This document shows positions 1-6,977 of a DNA stretch of 41,001 bases, piece by piece. Where the stretch lies: the NCBI RefSeq assembly GCF_050490315.1, contig NZ_JBNPEO010000016.1:1-41001 (forward strand). Direction: 5' to 3'. The DNA is from JBNPEO01 sp050490315 (GTDB lineage Bacteria; Actinomycetota; Actinomycetes; Actinomycetales; Micrococcaceae). Numbering within the stretch: the stretch's first letter is position 1; each line of letters opens with the position of its first letter. The translations under genes and the position numbers were made by a program. Under the pieces are notes generated by a model. That model saw only the letters and a list, made by a program, of their open reading frames with translations. It was not told the origin of the DNA and made no database searches.

Positions 1-1
1 C

Positions 2-235
2 AAAGGAGTGTGCTGGGACAATTCCGTGGCCGAGTCTGTCTTTTCGTCACTGAAGAACGAGTTCTACCACCACTACAGCTTCCCCACCCGGCAAGACGCA
101 CGGCGGGCAACGATGCGTTACATCGAGGTCTTCTACAATCGGCACAGACCCCACACCCACAATGACGGCTTGCCACCAGCTGCGGCCATGGCCAAATTCA
201 TGACCCAAAACCAGCAGCTACCCGCTGCTGCCTAA
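2..235 (+). CDS. IS3-family transposase (OrfB), C-terminal fragment, runs off left edge
   Basis: This is the C-terminal part of a DDE integrase-type transposase that moves an IS3-family insertion sequence. The open frame enters from the left edge. The visible residues include GVCWDNSVAESVF followed by LKNEFYHHY and YIEVFYNRHRPH. These are the hallmark block around the catalytic glutamate (here in AES) and the YNxxRPH motif of IS3 OrfB. Only about 77 codons are in the window. The gene ends 45 bases before the probable IS terminus at 280. Family assignment is firm; the subgroup is not resolved. Confidence 0.93.
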   Translation, partial: KGVCWDNSVAESVFSSLKNEFYHHYSFPTRQDARRATMRYIEVFYNRHRPHTHNDGLPPAAAMAKFMTQNQQLPAAA

Positions 236-252
236 CCAAAAAGAAACTAACG

Positions 253-280
253 AACTGTCCCGGATCCTTGACACACCTCA
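253..280. repeat. probable right terminal inverted repeat of the IS3 element
   Basis: The stretch between the transposase stop and the next gene ends in CCTTGACACACCTCA. Read inward from 280 this is TGAGGTGTGTCAAGGATCC, the usual TGA-beginning IS3 terminus. The neighbouring sigma-like reading frame continues through it without a start, which fits an insertion boundary at 280/281. The left repeat is outside the window, so the pair cannot be compared. Confidence 0.65.
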
Positions 281-305
281 GGCTGTCGAGGGGGTTCGTC
301 CCTAT

Positions 306-1094
306 GTGAAGATTCACCTGGCTAGGTATGGGTTCTTCCAGGATGTAAATGACGTCTTGCAGGATATCCGTATTGCAGCGTGGGAGGGGACGGTGAGCAG
401 CAGCTACCGGGTCTTTCCCGGGGTCAAGTTTGATGCCTGGGTTCAGGGGATCGCCTGCAACCTGTGCGCCGACCATATCCGCCGGAGTATAGCCAGGTCG
501 ACTCTGCCGCTGTTTGACCAATGCGAGTCTGGGTTCCAGAGCCAGATTGATGTCCAATTGGCACGCCTCGATGACCAAGTCACGAATCATGTCTGGGCCA
601 CGGATGTTTTGCAGTTCGTCAAGGCACACGTGCCCGAGCGCACTTGGGAGCTGGCGGTTGCCAGTCTTGCTGACGAGAAGGCGCAATTCACGGCAACCAA
701 CAATGATGCGTCCGCCGGCATGAGGTGGCAGGCCGTTTTCGTAGTTCGGCAGATGGCTCTGACGACGAGTCGGGCCCTGGATGTCGATCCACAACTGGTT
801 GTTGACCTGGCCTCACTGCGTAAGGCTACCGTCGCATCGCTTTCAAATCCGATGCTCCAACTCATCGCGGAGCGCATCGTCCTGCCGTCGGTACTGGGCG
901 AGGAACGTGCTGCGGTGGTCGCTGAGGTCGCGCAAGAGGCTGGTGTCAGCGTGCGCTACGTCAAGGTGCAGGTTGGCCTGGCACGCAAGCTGGTTCAAGC
1001 AGCCGAGGAAATTTTGCGGGCAGGGACAGGGATCGAAGGTGCTGTCATTGAAGCGGCAATCAGCCCGACGGCCCATGCCGTGTCCAAGGCTTAA
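306..1094 (+). CDS. sigma-70-family-like protein, 5' end probably removed by the IS3 insertion
   Basis: The first residues (RPYVKIHLARYGFFQDVNDV, then LQDIRIAAWEG and FDAWVQGIACNLCADHIRR) follow the pattern of sigma factor region 2: a core helix, an acidic D-x-LQ-x-x-R-x-x-W segment and an F-x-x-W-x-x-x-I-x-x-N-x-x-x-D-x-x-R helix. The C-terminal third (ERAAVVAEVAQEAGVSVRYV) resembles a helix-turn-helix. The frame stays open upstream to base 282 and through the IS end, with no ATG, so the native N-terminus, perhaps a few dozen residues, is lost. GTG at 306 is the only candidate start outside the IS. A purine-rich GAGGGGG lies 11-12 bases before it. About 260 residues remain. It could still be made as a shortened protein. 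Sigma-like identity is inference from motif pattern. Confidence 0.6.
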   Translation: MKIHLARYGFFQDVNDVLQDIRIAAWEGTVSSSYRVFPGVKFDAWVQGIACNLCADHIRRSIARSTLPLFDQCESGFQSQIDVQLARLDDQVTNHVWATDVLQFVKAHVPERTWELAVASLADEKAQFTATNNDASAGMRWQAVFVVRQMALTTSRALDVDPQLVVDLASLRKATVASLSNPMLQLIAERIVLPSVLGEERAAVVAEVAQEAGVSVRYVKVQVGLARKLVQAAEEILRAGTGIEGAVIEAAISPTAHAVSKA

Positions 1095-1119
1095 CTCCTC
1101 AAACAAATGAGGTGTGACC

Positions 1120-1848
1120 ATGAAATTGAAATGGCTGGCACATAGGAACGGGACAGGCCGACACCGGCCATGGATCCTGCTGTTGGTGACTGCTGTGGTT
1201 ATCGCCGGGATTGCGGCGGTGCTCTCAATCCGCCCCCCGGAGGTCGCCCCCGTTGCAAGTACCCCGGTGTCATCGGTTCCGGCTGCGGTCGCAAGCCCCA
1301 CGGCCACAGCAACCGCGGTGGAACCGTCGACCATGACAAGCTCGCCCCCGGATCAATCAGCTGTCCCAGCTGGCGAGCCTTCAACTTTGGACTATCGTGT
1401 GCTGGCCAACATTGCTGCCCGCACCATCTACACATGGGATACACGAACGGCCACGTATTCTGAGACGTACGGGAGGCTTCGCAGTTGGTGGCAGGTGCTG
1501 CCGGATGGTTCAAACCCCCTGACCATCTTCGCGCAGCAGTTCGAAGCCACGGGGACTAATGCAGCAGCCTATGCGTCGTTGACTGGAGCGAAGGGGTATC
1601 GGACCGCGCAGCCTGTGAACTCATCGTGCGACGAGCAGCTGGCACAATATGTCCAGCAACCTCCACCCTGGGTGGGATTGCACGTGTGCACCGTGACCTT
1701 GAGCGTCGTGGAGCATGCGACATCTGGAGTTAACAAATACACTGCACCGATCAGCATCGTCGTCAATTGTCCGCCTGCCGTATCTGCCACGGCGGACCGC
1801 TGCGAGATGGTGGCTTTCTACGCTGCGCCTGAGCGAATTGTTTACTGA
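1120..1848 (+). CDS. single-pass membrane protein with Ser/Thr/Ala/Pro linker, putative conjugation-associated
   Basis: The protein has a basic N-terminus, one membrane helix (WILLLVTAVVIAGIAAVLSI, about residues 17-36), then an 80-residue low-complexity Ala/Ser/Thr/Pro linker and an extracytoplasmic domain of about 130 residues with four cysteines (NSSCDEQ, HVCTVT, NCPP, DRCEM) that could form disulphides. ATG at 1120 is preferred over GTG at 1114 because GAGGTG lies six bases before it. It overlaps the next gene by one base (TGATG), so the two are probably co-translated. The architecture resembles the small anchored proteins next to the lytic hydrolase in actinobacterial conjugation loci, but no family is recognised. 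Confidence 0.75.
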   Translation: MKLKWLAHRNGTGRHRPWILLLVTAVVIAGIAAVLSIRPPEVAPVASTPVSSVPAAVASPTATATAVEPSTMTSSPPDQSAVPAGEPSTLDYRVLANIAARTIYTWDTRTATYSETYGRLRSWWQVLPDGSNPLTIFAQQFEATGTNAAAYASLTGAKGYRTAQPVNSSCDEQLAQYVQQPPPWVGLHVCTVTLSVVEHATSGVNKYTAPISIVVNCPPAVSATADRCEMVAFYAAPERIVY

Positions 1849-2948
1849 TGCCAGCCCCGGCGCTCCTCCTCGGCATGGTCAAGAAGCGTGCTGCCCTCAA
1901 ATTAGCCGGTGCGGCGTTCTCTGCGATGGTGCTGTGCTGCGGTATGGCGCTTTGCGGGTCCATTGCCCTGATAGCTTTCGGCGCTCAAAGCTCGACGGCG
2001 GCATGTACAACGGTCGCAGCTGGCGGCGCGGGCCAGGCAGTGACGATCTCTGTGCCAGACCTGGCGCCCATCAGATTGAGCCAGTCGCAGGCGACTGTGG
2101 CCCAGGCTTACATAGCAGTGGGCCGCGCCCGGTCAGTCCCAGAAAACGGGATCGTGATTGCGTTGATGATGGCGTTGCAAGAGTCCAATATGCAAATGCT
2201 GGCCAACTCATCCGTCCCTGAATCATTGCAATATCCGCATGACGGCGTGGGCAGTGACCACGATTCGGTCGGTAGTGCCCAACAGCGCCCGTCGGCAGGA
2301 TGGGGGAGTGTCGCGGAGCTCATGCAACCCGCCTACAACGCTGAAGCCTTCTATGGCGGGCCACAGGGGCCCAACCAAGGATCTCCTCGAGGGCTTCTTG
2401 ATGTCCAGGGCTGGGATCAAATGGACAAGGGTGCAGCAGCTCAAGCGGTTCAAGGGTCTGCTTTCCCAGAAAGATACGCCCAGTGGCAGTCAAGCGCGGA
2501 AGCCATTGTGAAAGGCCTTGGATCGTCAACCGCGCCGGCGGACTGCCCTGCAGACACAACGCGGCCGTCACAACCAACTATGCCAGCCGACTTGAGTCAG
2601 CTTCGGCGCGAGATCATTGCGTACGCCCAGGAGGGGGTCGGTGGCACATATGTCTGGGGCGGCACTGCCTATAAAGCGTGGGACTGCTCCGGCTATGTGC
2701 AGTGGATCTATGGGAAGGCGGGGATCCAGCTGCCGCGCACGGAACAGTGGACAGCTGGCGCGGCCACTAGGAGTCCACTGCCGGGTGACCTCGTCGTACA
2801 GAACCCCGACGGACCAAACCACTGGGGCCACGTCGGCATCTACGCCGGGAACGGCATGATGTACAGCGCACTGAATCCTGCCGTTGGCACGTTGCTACAC
2901 CCCGTGGCGTGGAACAGTGGGAGTGAATACTTTAGGTTGGTGCCCTAG
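1848..2948 (+). CDS. NlpC/P60-family cell-wall hydrolase with N-terminal membrane anchor
   Basis: This is a predicted extracytoplasmic peptidoglycan endopeptidase. An N-terminal hydrophobic segment (about residues 20-45, ending in LIAFG) anchors or exports it. Residues of about 65-210 form a lysozyme/transglycosylase-like region (IVIALMMALQESNM, where E may be catalytic, then GWGSVAELM). The last 115 residues are a clear NlpC/P60 domain: TYVWGG, the nucleophile in WDCSGYVQWIY, PLPGDLVV, the histidine in HWGHVGIYAG, and a terminal YFRLVP. This two-domain design is typical of the wall-opening hydrolase of Gram-positive conjugation systems (VirB1/TcpG/CwlT type). The start overlaps the upstream stop by one base. 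Confidence 0.88.
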   Translation: MPAPALLLGMVKKRAALKLAGAAFSAMVLCCGMALCGSIALIAFGAQSSTAACTTVAAGGAGQAVTISVPDLAPIRLSQSQATVAQAYIAVGRARSVPENGIVIALMMALQESNMQMLANSSVPESLQYPHDGVGSDHDSVGSAQQRPSAGWGSVAELMQPAYNAEAFYGGPQGPNQGSPRGLLDVQGWDQMDKGAAAQAVQGSAFPERYAQWQSSAEAIVKGLGSSTAPADCPADTTRPSQPTMPADLSQLRREIIAYAQEGVGGTYVWGGTAYKAWDCSGYVQWIYGKAGIQLPRTEQWTAGAATRSPLPGDLVVQNPDGPNHWGHVGIYAGNGMMYSALNPAVGTLLHPVAWNSGSEYFRLVP

Positions 2949-3353
2949 AAATGGCTTGCATCTATGGAAAAGACGAAGCCGCCGTGACCACTAGGGACTA
3001 CGACGGCTCCCCAAACCACCAATCGGCATTCTGCCGGGGGACTATGCCTCCACAATAGTGTTGTTGTCACGATTGGACGAGACGCTTTATAGCGGGATGA
3101 CTTTTTGAGACGTATCGCGCCCCGCAGGTCATTTTTAGAAGTCGCTGGCACAAATTTCAGTACTCGCCTGCACTGCGTTCCCGTGTCCGCAGAGGCATCG
3201 GTACGGAAGTTCACGTTTAGTTTGTGTCGATGCTGATTCTGGCTTTGAACGGTGGAACTGTCCGCCGGGATCCGTGGGATCGCGGATGGCGCCGCCGATG
3301 TTGATTCTGGCTTCGTGTTGGGTGGGCTCCGTCAGAAGTCGACTGCACATTTC
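2949..3353. other. gene-free stretch with two degenerate Tn402-type end sites and a short direct repeat
   Basis: No credible gene is visible between the hydrolase stop and the resolvase remnant. The stretch contains two sequences related to the transposon ends of this window: TTTTTAGAAGTCGCTGGCAC near 3132-3151 and TCAGAAGTCGACTGCAC at 3332-3348, both in left-end orientation. A direct repeat, GATG(C/T)TGATTCTGGCTT, occurs near 3227-3243 and again near 3297-3313. This looks like transposon scar tissue outside the present left end at 3780. Confidence 0.6.
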
Positions 3354-3779
3354 TCAGGAGCGTAGTGGTTCGGCTGCCCTGCGTTGTCCGCGTTCAACGG
3401 CCCGGTAGATGGTTGACCGGCTGATGGAGAATAGTTCGGCCATTTCAGTCATGGCGTATTTCCCCGCATCGTGCAGTTCCAGGAGATGGGCTTCTTCTTT
3501 CACGCTGAGTTTTGGCTGTTTTCCCCGAAGACGGCCGTTAGCCTTAGCGAGCTCCATTCCTTCGCGGGTGCGCATCCTGATGAGGTCGGCTTCGAACTCG
3601 GCGATCATCGCCAGGACGTTGAATAGCAGTTTGCCCATGGGGCCGGTGGGGTCATGGACGGAACCACCACTGCTGAGTTTGATGTCGCGGCTGGCAAGGT
3701 CGCCGGCTATTTCGTGGGCGTCCCGGACCGACCGGGCCAGACAATCAAGTTTGGTACGACGAAGATATCTCCAGCCCGG
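3354..3779 (-). pseudogene. serine resolvase/invertase remnant, truncated by a transposon end and frameshifted
   Basis: The minus strand encodes the second half of a resolvase: KLDCLARSVRDAHEIAGDL, then the dimerisation helix with MGKLLFNVLAMIAEFEADLI and RMRTREG, and a C-terminal helix-turn-helix (MTEMAELFSISRSTIYRAV). The first 65-70 residues, including the active-site Ser region, are missing. Homology begins at 3779 (Arg-Ala-Gly-Asp codons), exactly where the Tn402-type terminus begins. Near 3753-3757 one base has been lost: the frame reading AGDIFVV gives way to the frame reading TKLDCLARS. An apparent longer frame upstream runs through transposon sequence and is an artefact. Not functional. 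Confidence 0.88.
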
Positions 3780-3787
3780 TGTCAGTT

Positions 3788-3827
3788 TCAGAAGTCGTCT
3801 GCACGGGATGTCAGAAGTCATCTGCAC
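3788..3827 (+). repeat. two direct transposase-binding sites at the left Tn402-type end
   Basis: TCAGAAGTCGTCTGCAC at 3788-3804 is followed by TCAGAAGTCATCTGCAC at 3811-3827 (one mismatch). Tn402-family ends carry several such 19-bp-class repeats bound by TniA. The mirrored copies are at 28014-28162. Confidence 0.85.
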
Positions 3828-3880
3828 TCTGCGGGGCCGGGCGCGGTGCCTGGCCGTGGCACCACGCCCGTGCGTGTCAG

Positions 3881-4492
3881 CTATTTTTCGGGGTTCGGCT
3901 TCTTCCGGCTGGTCATGACATACACCAGGGCGCCGGCGAGTCCGATGATGAGGGCGCCGGCCGCGATCAGCCATCCGGTCATGTCCGCGGCGGCTTTCTG
4001 GGCCGCGGGTTCGGCGGGCTGCGCCGCTGCGCCGGGGCCGGCTGGTTCCGGGGTTCCTGTTGCCGGGGTGGCGAGGGCTGATGGGGCCGTCGTTCCGGTT
4101 TCGGCGGGGGCGTAGGTGAAGCTGAAGGTCCCTTCGATGGGGTGTCCGTCGGCGGATACTGCGCGCCAGTCCACGGTGTGTTTGCCGGGGTGGTCGATGT
4201 CGGCGGCGGTGCTGATGGTGGCCCCGTCCACGGTGATGTCTCCGCTGCTGGCGGTGTGGCCGTCGGGGGCGGTTACCTTGATGATGTTGGCCCCGGCGAT
4301 TCCGGTGGTGGGCGGTTTGGTCAGGGTGATGGTCACTTTGCCGGGGTTGGTGGTGACCGTCTGACCGTCGGCGGGGCTGGTGGAGGCCAGGGAATCGTGG
4401 GCCTGGGCCGGGACTGCGCCCAGGAACGCGGTGAACGCCAGGGCCGTGGTGAGCGCACCGGCGATGCGGGCGCGGCGGAAGGAAGAAATCAC
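3881..4492 (-). CDS. copC: CopC-domain copper-binding protein, exported and membrane-anchored (left copy)
   Basis: The protein has a signal peptide (basic start, hydrophobic stretch, cut after AQA) giving a mature N-terminus starting with His (AHDSLASTSPADG), the usual first copper ligand of CopC. It has the beta-sandwich motif DGHPIEGTFSFTY and the VDWRAVSADGHP stretch before it. An Ala/Pro/Thr linker leads to a C-terminal helix (WLIAAGALIIGLAGALVYVM) and a basic tail. GTG at 4492 is chosen because AGGA lies about eight bases upstream and the signal peptide starts there. A longer frame upstream is not signal-like. About 203 residues. It binds and buffers copper outside the membrane. No CopD partner is present, which is unusual. 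Last gene of a minus-strand run from 6898. Confidence 0.88.
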   Translation of the reverse strand: MISSFRRARIAGALTTALAFTAFLGAVPAQAHDSLASTSPADGQTVTTNPGKVTITLTKPPTTGIAGANIIKVTAPDGHTASSGDITVDGATISTAADIDHPGKHTVDWRAVSADGHPIEGTFSFTYAPAETGTTAPSALATPATGTPEPAGPGAAAQPAEPAAQKAAADMTGWLIAAGALIIGLAGALVYVMTSRKKPNPEK

Positions 4493-4583
4493 GGGGGTGT
4501 CCTTTCGGGACAGCCTGGACCGCAGGAAAGCGGCAGGCAAAAGGTATGGGGTGAAGGCGGTTCGGGTCCGGCAGCCGCAGGAT

Positions 4584-5222
4584 TCAGAACGTCTGGAGGG
4601 GCCGGGCCGTCCGGAACGGCGGGCCACGTGGCTGGGCCGGCGATGTACTGGCGGCGGGTATCGGGGCGGTTGCGGACCGCAGCGCAGGGATCCGCGGGGT
4701 GGGCGGCATGGAGACCGGGTGCAGGATGCCGGCCAGGGGCCGGAGCCAGGCGCGCAGTTGCCAGAGTGCCGCCTCGCCGCGGGCCAGGATCAGCGCCGTT
4801 ACCGCCGTGGCGAGGACGTGTGCCGCGGTCATGGCCGCCCCTGCGCCGGCAGCCATGTCATCTCCGGCCGCGGCCGCAGCGGTGCTGGCTGCGAGGGCGC
4901 AGTCCGGGATGGCGAACGTCTGGTGGTGGGTGTGTGCGGCGACACCGGCAGGGGCGCAGTGTCCGTCGAGGCTGGAAAGGCCGGTGAAGGCCAGGTGCAG
5001 GAGGCCCTGGCCCGCGGCGAGGATTCCGCCGATGGCGGGCAGAGACAGCCGGTAGCGGGACAGGGCCATAACCGGTGCCATGACCAGGACGGTCAGCAGG
5101 GTCATCACTGCCGCCGGCGGCAGGTGGCCGCCGGCGGCGGCGTGGGCCCCCGCCGCGAGGCCGAGGACCGCCGCGGTGATCACGCAGGTGCGCAGAAACC
5201 GCAGGGGCGCAGTGGCGCTCAT
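4584..5222 (-). CDS. multi-spanning membrane protein with His-rich loop, copC partner (left copy)
   Basis: Around five hydrophobic segments are visible: VITAAVLGLAAGAHAAAGG, AAVMTLLTVLVMAPVMAL, IGGILAAGQGLLHLAFTGL, and a pair near AAHVLATAVTALILARG. Between them is a loop with DGHCAPAG and AAHTHHQTF, rich in His and Cys and plausibly metal-binding. The start is fixed by AGGAG eight bases upstream of ATG at 5222. The same protein type recurs at 15231-15839, also directly before a copC, so the pair memP-copC is a repeated unit. The family is an uncharacterised actinobacterial one. A role in copper handling is inferred only from the pairing. Confidence 0.75.
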   Translation of the reverse strand: MSATAPLRFLRTCVITAAVLGLAAGAHAAAGGHLPPAAVMTLLTVLVMAPVMALSRYRLSLPAIGGILAAGQGLLHLAFTGLSSLDGHCAPAGVAAHTHHQTFAIPDCALAASTAAAAAGDDMAAGAGAAMTAAHVLATAVTALILARGEAALWQLRAWLRPLAGILHPVSMPPTPRIPALRSATAPIPAASTSPAQPRGPPFRTARPLQTF

Positions 5223-5274
5223 GGGTGTGCTCCTGGGGTACCTGGGGTGAATTTGGCCGGCATGGGGAGAGGCG

Positions 5275-5628
5275 TCAGTCGTGGGCCGGTTCTCCGGTGA
5301 TCAGGTGGTCGGCGTGGTTGATGGTTTCGCGGATGAGCCGGACCAGGTGCCCGTCGTGGAGGGAATAGATGACGTGCCGGCCGTCCTTGCGGGTGTCCAC
5401 GAGGCCGCTGAGCCGGAGTTTGGCTAGGTGCTGACTGACCACGGTCCGGGGCGCCCCGGACGCGTCGGCGAGTTCGGTGACGGTTTTCGGTCCGGTGGAG
5501 AGCTGCCAGAGCAGGTGCAGGCGGGTGGGTTCGGCGAGCATCCGCAGCGTGCCTGCGGCTGTTTCGAGCAGCTCCGTGCCCGGGGTGACCGGGTGGGCCA
5601 GGGAGGGTTCCCCTGGGACGGTGTTCAA
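5275..5628 (-). CDS. ArsR/SmtB-family metal sensor with complete CzrA/NmtR-type alpha5 site
   Basis: This is a winged-helix repressor that releases DNA on binding metal. The recognition part reads VTELADASGAPRTVVSQHL, followed by the wing GLVDTRKDGRHVIYSL. The C-terminal helix has Asp92, His94, His105 and His108 (spacing D-x-H-x10-H-x2-H), the zinc/nickel/cobalt alpha5 site of CzrA and NmtR. No ATG exists in the N-terminal part. TTG at 5628, just after the upstream stop, gives a normal 117-residue protein. A longer GTG/ATG form would overlap the MFS gene by about 90 bases. It sits between the MFS exporter and the memP-copC pair and probably controls this run through the dyad at 6916-6939. Confidence 0.85.
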   Translation of the reverse strand: MNTVPGEPSLAHPVTPGTELLETAAGTLRMLAEPTRLHLLWQLSTGPKTVTELADASGAPRTVVSQHLAKLRLSGLVDTRKDGRHVIYSLHDGHLVRLIRETINHADHLITGEPAHD

Positions 5629-5635
5629 CGCGCTG

Positions 5636-6898
5636 CTAGGCCTGCTGCTCAACGGTCTGCTCCTCAGTGGCTGGTTCCTGGGATGCCGCGGCGGTGTGCC
5701 GTGGCCAGGACAGGAATGCACCTGCACTTCCTATCATCGCAACAATTGTCAAAGCCAGCGCGGCCCAGCCCAGTCCCGCGGCAGCCCCGATCCAGCCGGC
5801 CAGCGGGTAGGTCAGGATGTAGCAGGCGTGGGAGAGGGAGAACTGCGCGGTGAAGACGTACGGCCGGGTTTCCTCGGTGGAGGCATCGCGCAGCAGCCGG
5901 GACGAGGGCGTGAGGATCGTGGAGTTCGCCGCCCCGAGCAGGAACCACAGCCCCAGCAGCAGCCACCACCCCGCGCCACCGACGCCCAGGAAGGTCAGGA
6001 GTGTGGCACCGGCCAGCACGGCAGGGATCACGGCGGCGCCGGTGAGCATCACGGCACGGTCACCGAACCGGTCCAGGACCCGGGGTGCTGACAAAGCGAC
6101 GATCATGGACCCGACACCGAAGCAGGCCAGTGCGAGGGCCAGGTCGGTGTCGGGGCGGTGCAGGACGTCGCGGACGTAGACCACGGTGTTGACGAGCACC
6201 AGAGCCGTCGGGGCTGCGACCACGAGGTTCAGTGCCAGCAGGGAACGCAGACGCCGGTTGCGCCAGAAGATCCGTGTACCCAGGGTGGTCCGATGCCACA
6301 GGGACGTCTGCGGCCCGGCCAGCGCGGAAAGCCGCGGCAGGACCGTGATCGTGACCATGAAGGCCGAGAACAGGAAACCGGCAACTGTGCCGATGAACAG
6401 GTTGTTGTAGCTGATCAGCGTCAGCAGCAAGGCCGCAAGGGCCGGGCTGACCAGGGCTTCCATGTCATAGGCCAGCCGGGAGAGGGACAACGCGCGCGTG
6501 TAATCCCGCTCCTCCTTCAAAATGGTCGGGATCAGCGACTGGAAGGCCGGGGTGAAGGTTGCGGAGGCGGACTGCAGCAGGAAGATCACCACGTAGATCT
6601 GCCAGGTCTCTGTAATGAACGGCAAAGACAGTGCCATCGCCGCCCGGATCAGGTCAGCCCCGATCAGCACCGGCTTTTTGGGCAGCCGCGCCACCAGCGC
6701 GTTGATCACCGGGGCGAGACCCACGTAGGCGAGCATCTTGATCGTCAGGGCCGTTCCCAGTACCGCGCCGGCGTTCCGGCCGGCCAGGTCGTAGGCCAGC
6801 AGCCCGAGGGCCACCGTGAGCAGGCCGGTGCCGATCAGGGCCACGATCTGGGCGGCGAACAGCCGCCGGTAGGTCACATTCCGCAGAACCGCTAACAT
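5636..6898 (-). CDS. MFS efflux transporter, probable metal exporter
   Basis: The protein has 420 residues with about twelve hydrophobic segments. It begins YRRLFAAQIVALIGTGLLTV, has RLPKKPVLIGADLIRAAMAL in the first cytoplasmic loop (the MFS motif A region) and a central charged loop after VLPRLSAL. AGGAG lies nine bases before ATG at 6898. It is the first gene of the minus-strand run that continues with the alpha5-site ArsR, memP and copC. That pairing suggests export of a divalent metal such as Ni, Co or Zn, but the substrate is inference. An inverted repeat likely to be its operator lies just upstream. Confidence 0.82.
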   Translation of the reverse strand: MLAVLRNVTYRRLFAAQIVALIGTGLLTVALGLLAYDLAGRNAGAVLGTALTIKMLAYVGLAPVINALVARLPKKPVLIGADLIRAAMALSLPFITETWQIYVVIFLLQSASATFTPAFQSLIPTILKEERDYTRALSLSRLAYDMEALVSPALAALLLTLISYNNLFIGTVAGFLFSAFMVTITVLPRLSALAGPQTSLWHRTTLGTRIFWRNRRLRSLLALNLVVAAPTALVLVNTVVYVRDVLHRPDTDLALALACFGVGSMIVALSAPRVLDRFGDRAVMLTGAAVIPAVLAGATLLTFLGVGGAGWWLLLGLWFLLGAANSTILTPSSRLLRDASTEETRPYVFTAQFSLSHACYILTYPLAGWIGAAAGLGWAALALTIVAMIGSAGAFLSWPRHTAAASQEPATEEQTVEQQA

Positions 6899-6915
6899 TC
6901 GGCCAACTCCTTTAA

Positions 6916-6939
6916 GTGCATACGTGCGTGTCTATGCAC
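6916..6939. promoter_or_regulatory. inverted repeat, candidate ArsR-type operator before the MFS-arsR run
   Basis: GTGCATA at 6916-6922 and TATGCAC at 6933-6939 are perfect inverted arms separated by ten bases (CGTGCGTGTC). The site lies 18 bases upstream of the MFS start, between two operons. The inner sequence ATACGTGCGT recurs in the region before cmtR (9291-9300). ArsR-family operators are dyads of this size. Confidence 0.6.
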
Positions 6940-6977
6940 CCATCCTAACCGACTTTCGTCCCGGCACTGTTCCGCGG

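Noticed and set aside
3780..3827. Direct repeats at the left end as a small CRISPR or phage att site
   Set aside because: Sequence and mirrored copies at 28014-28162 identify them as transposase-binding sites.
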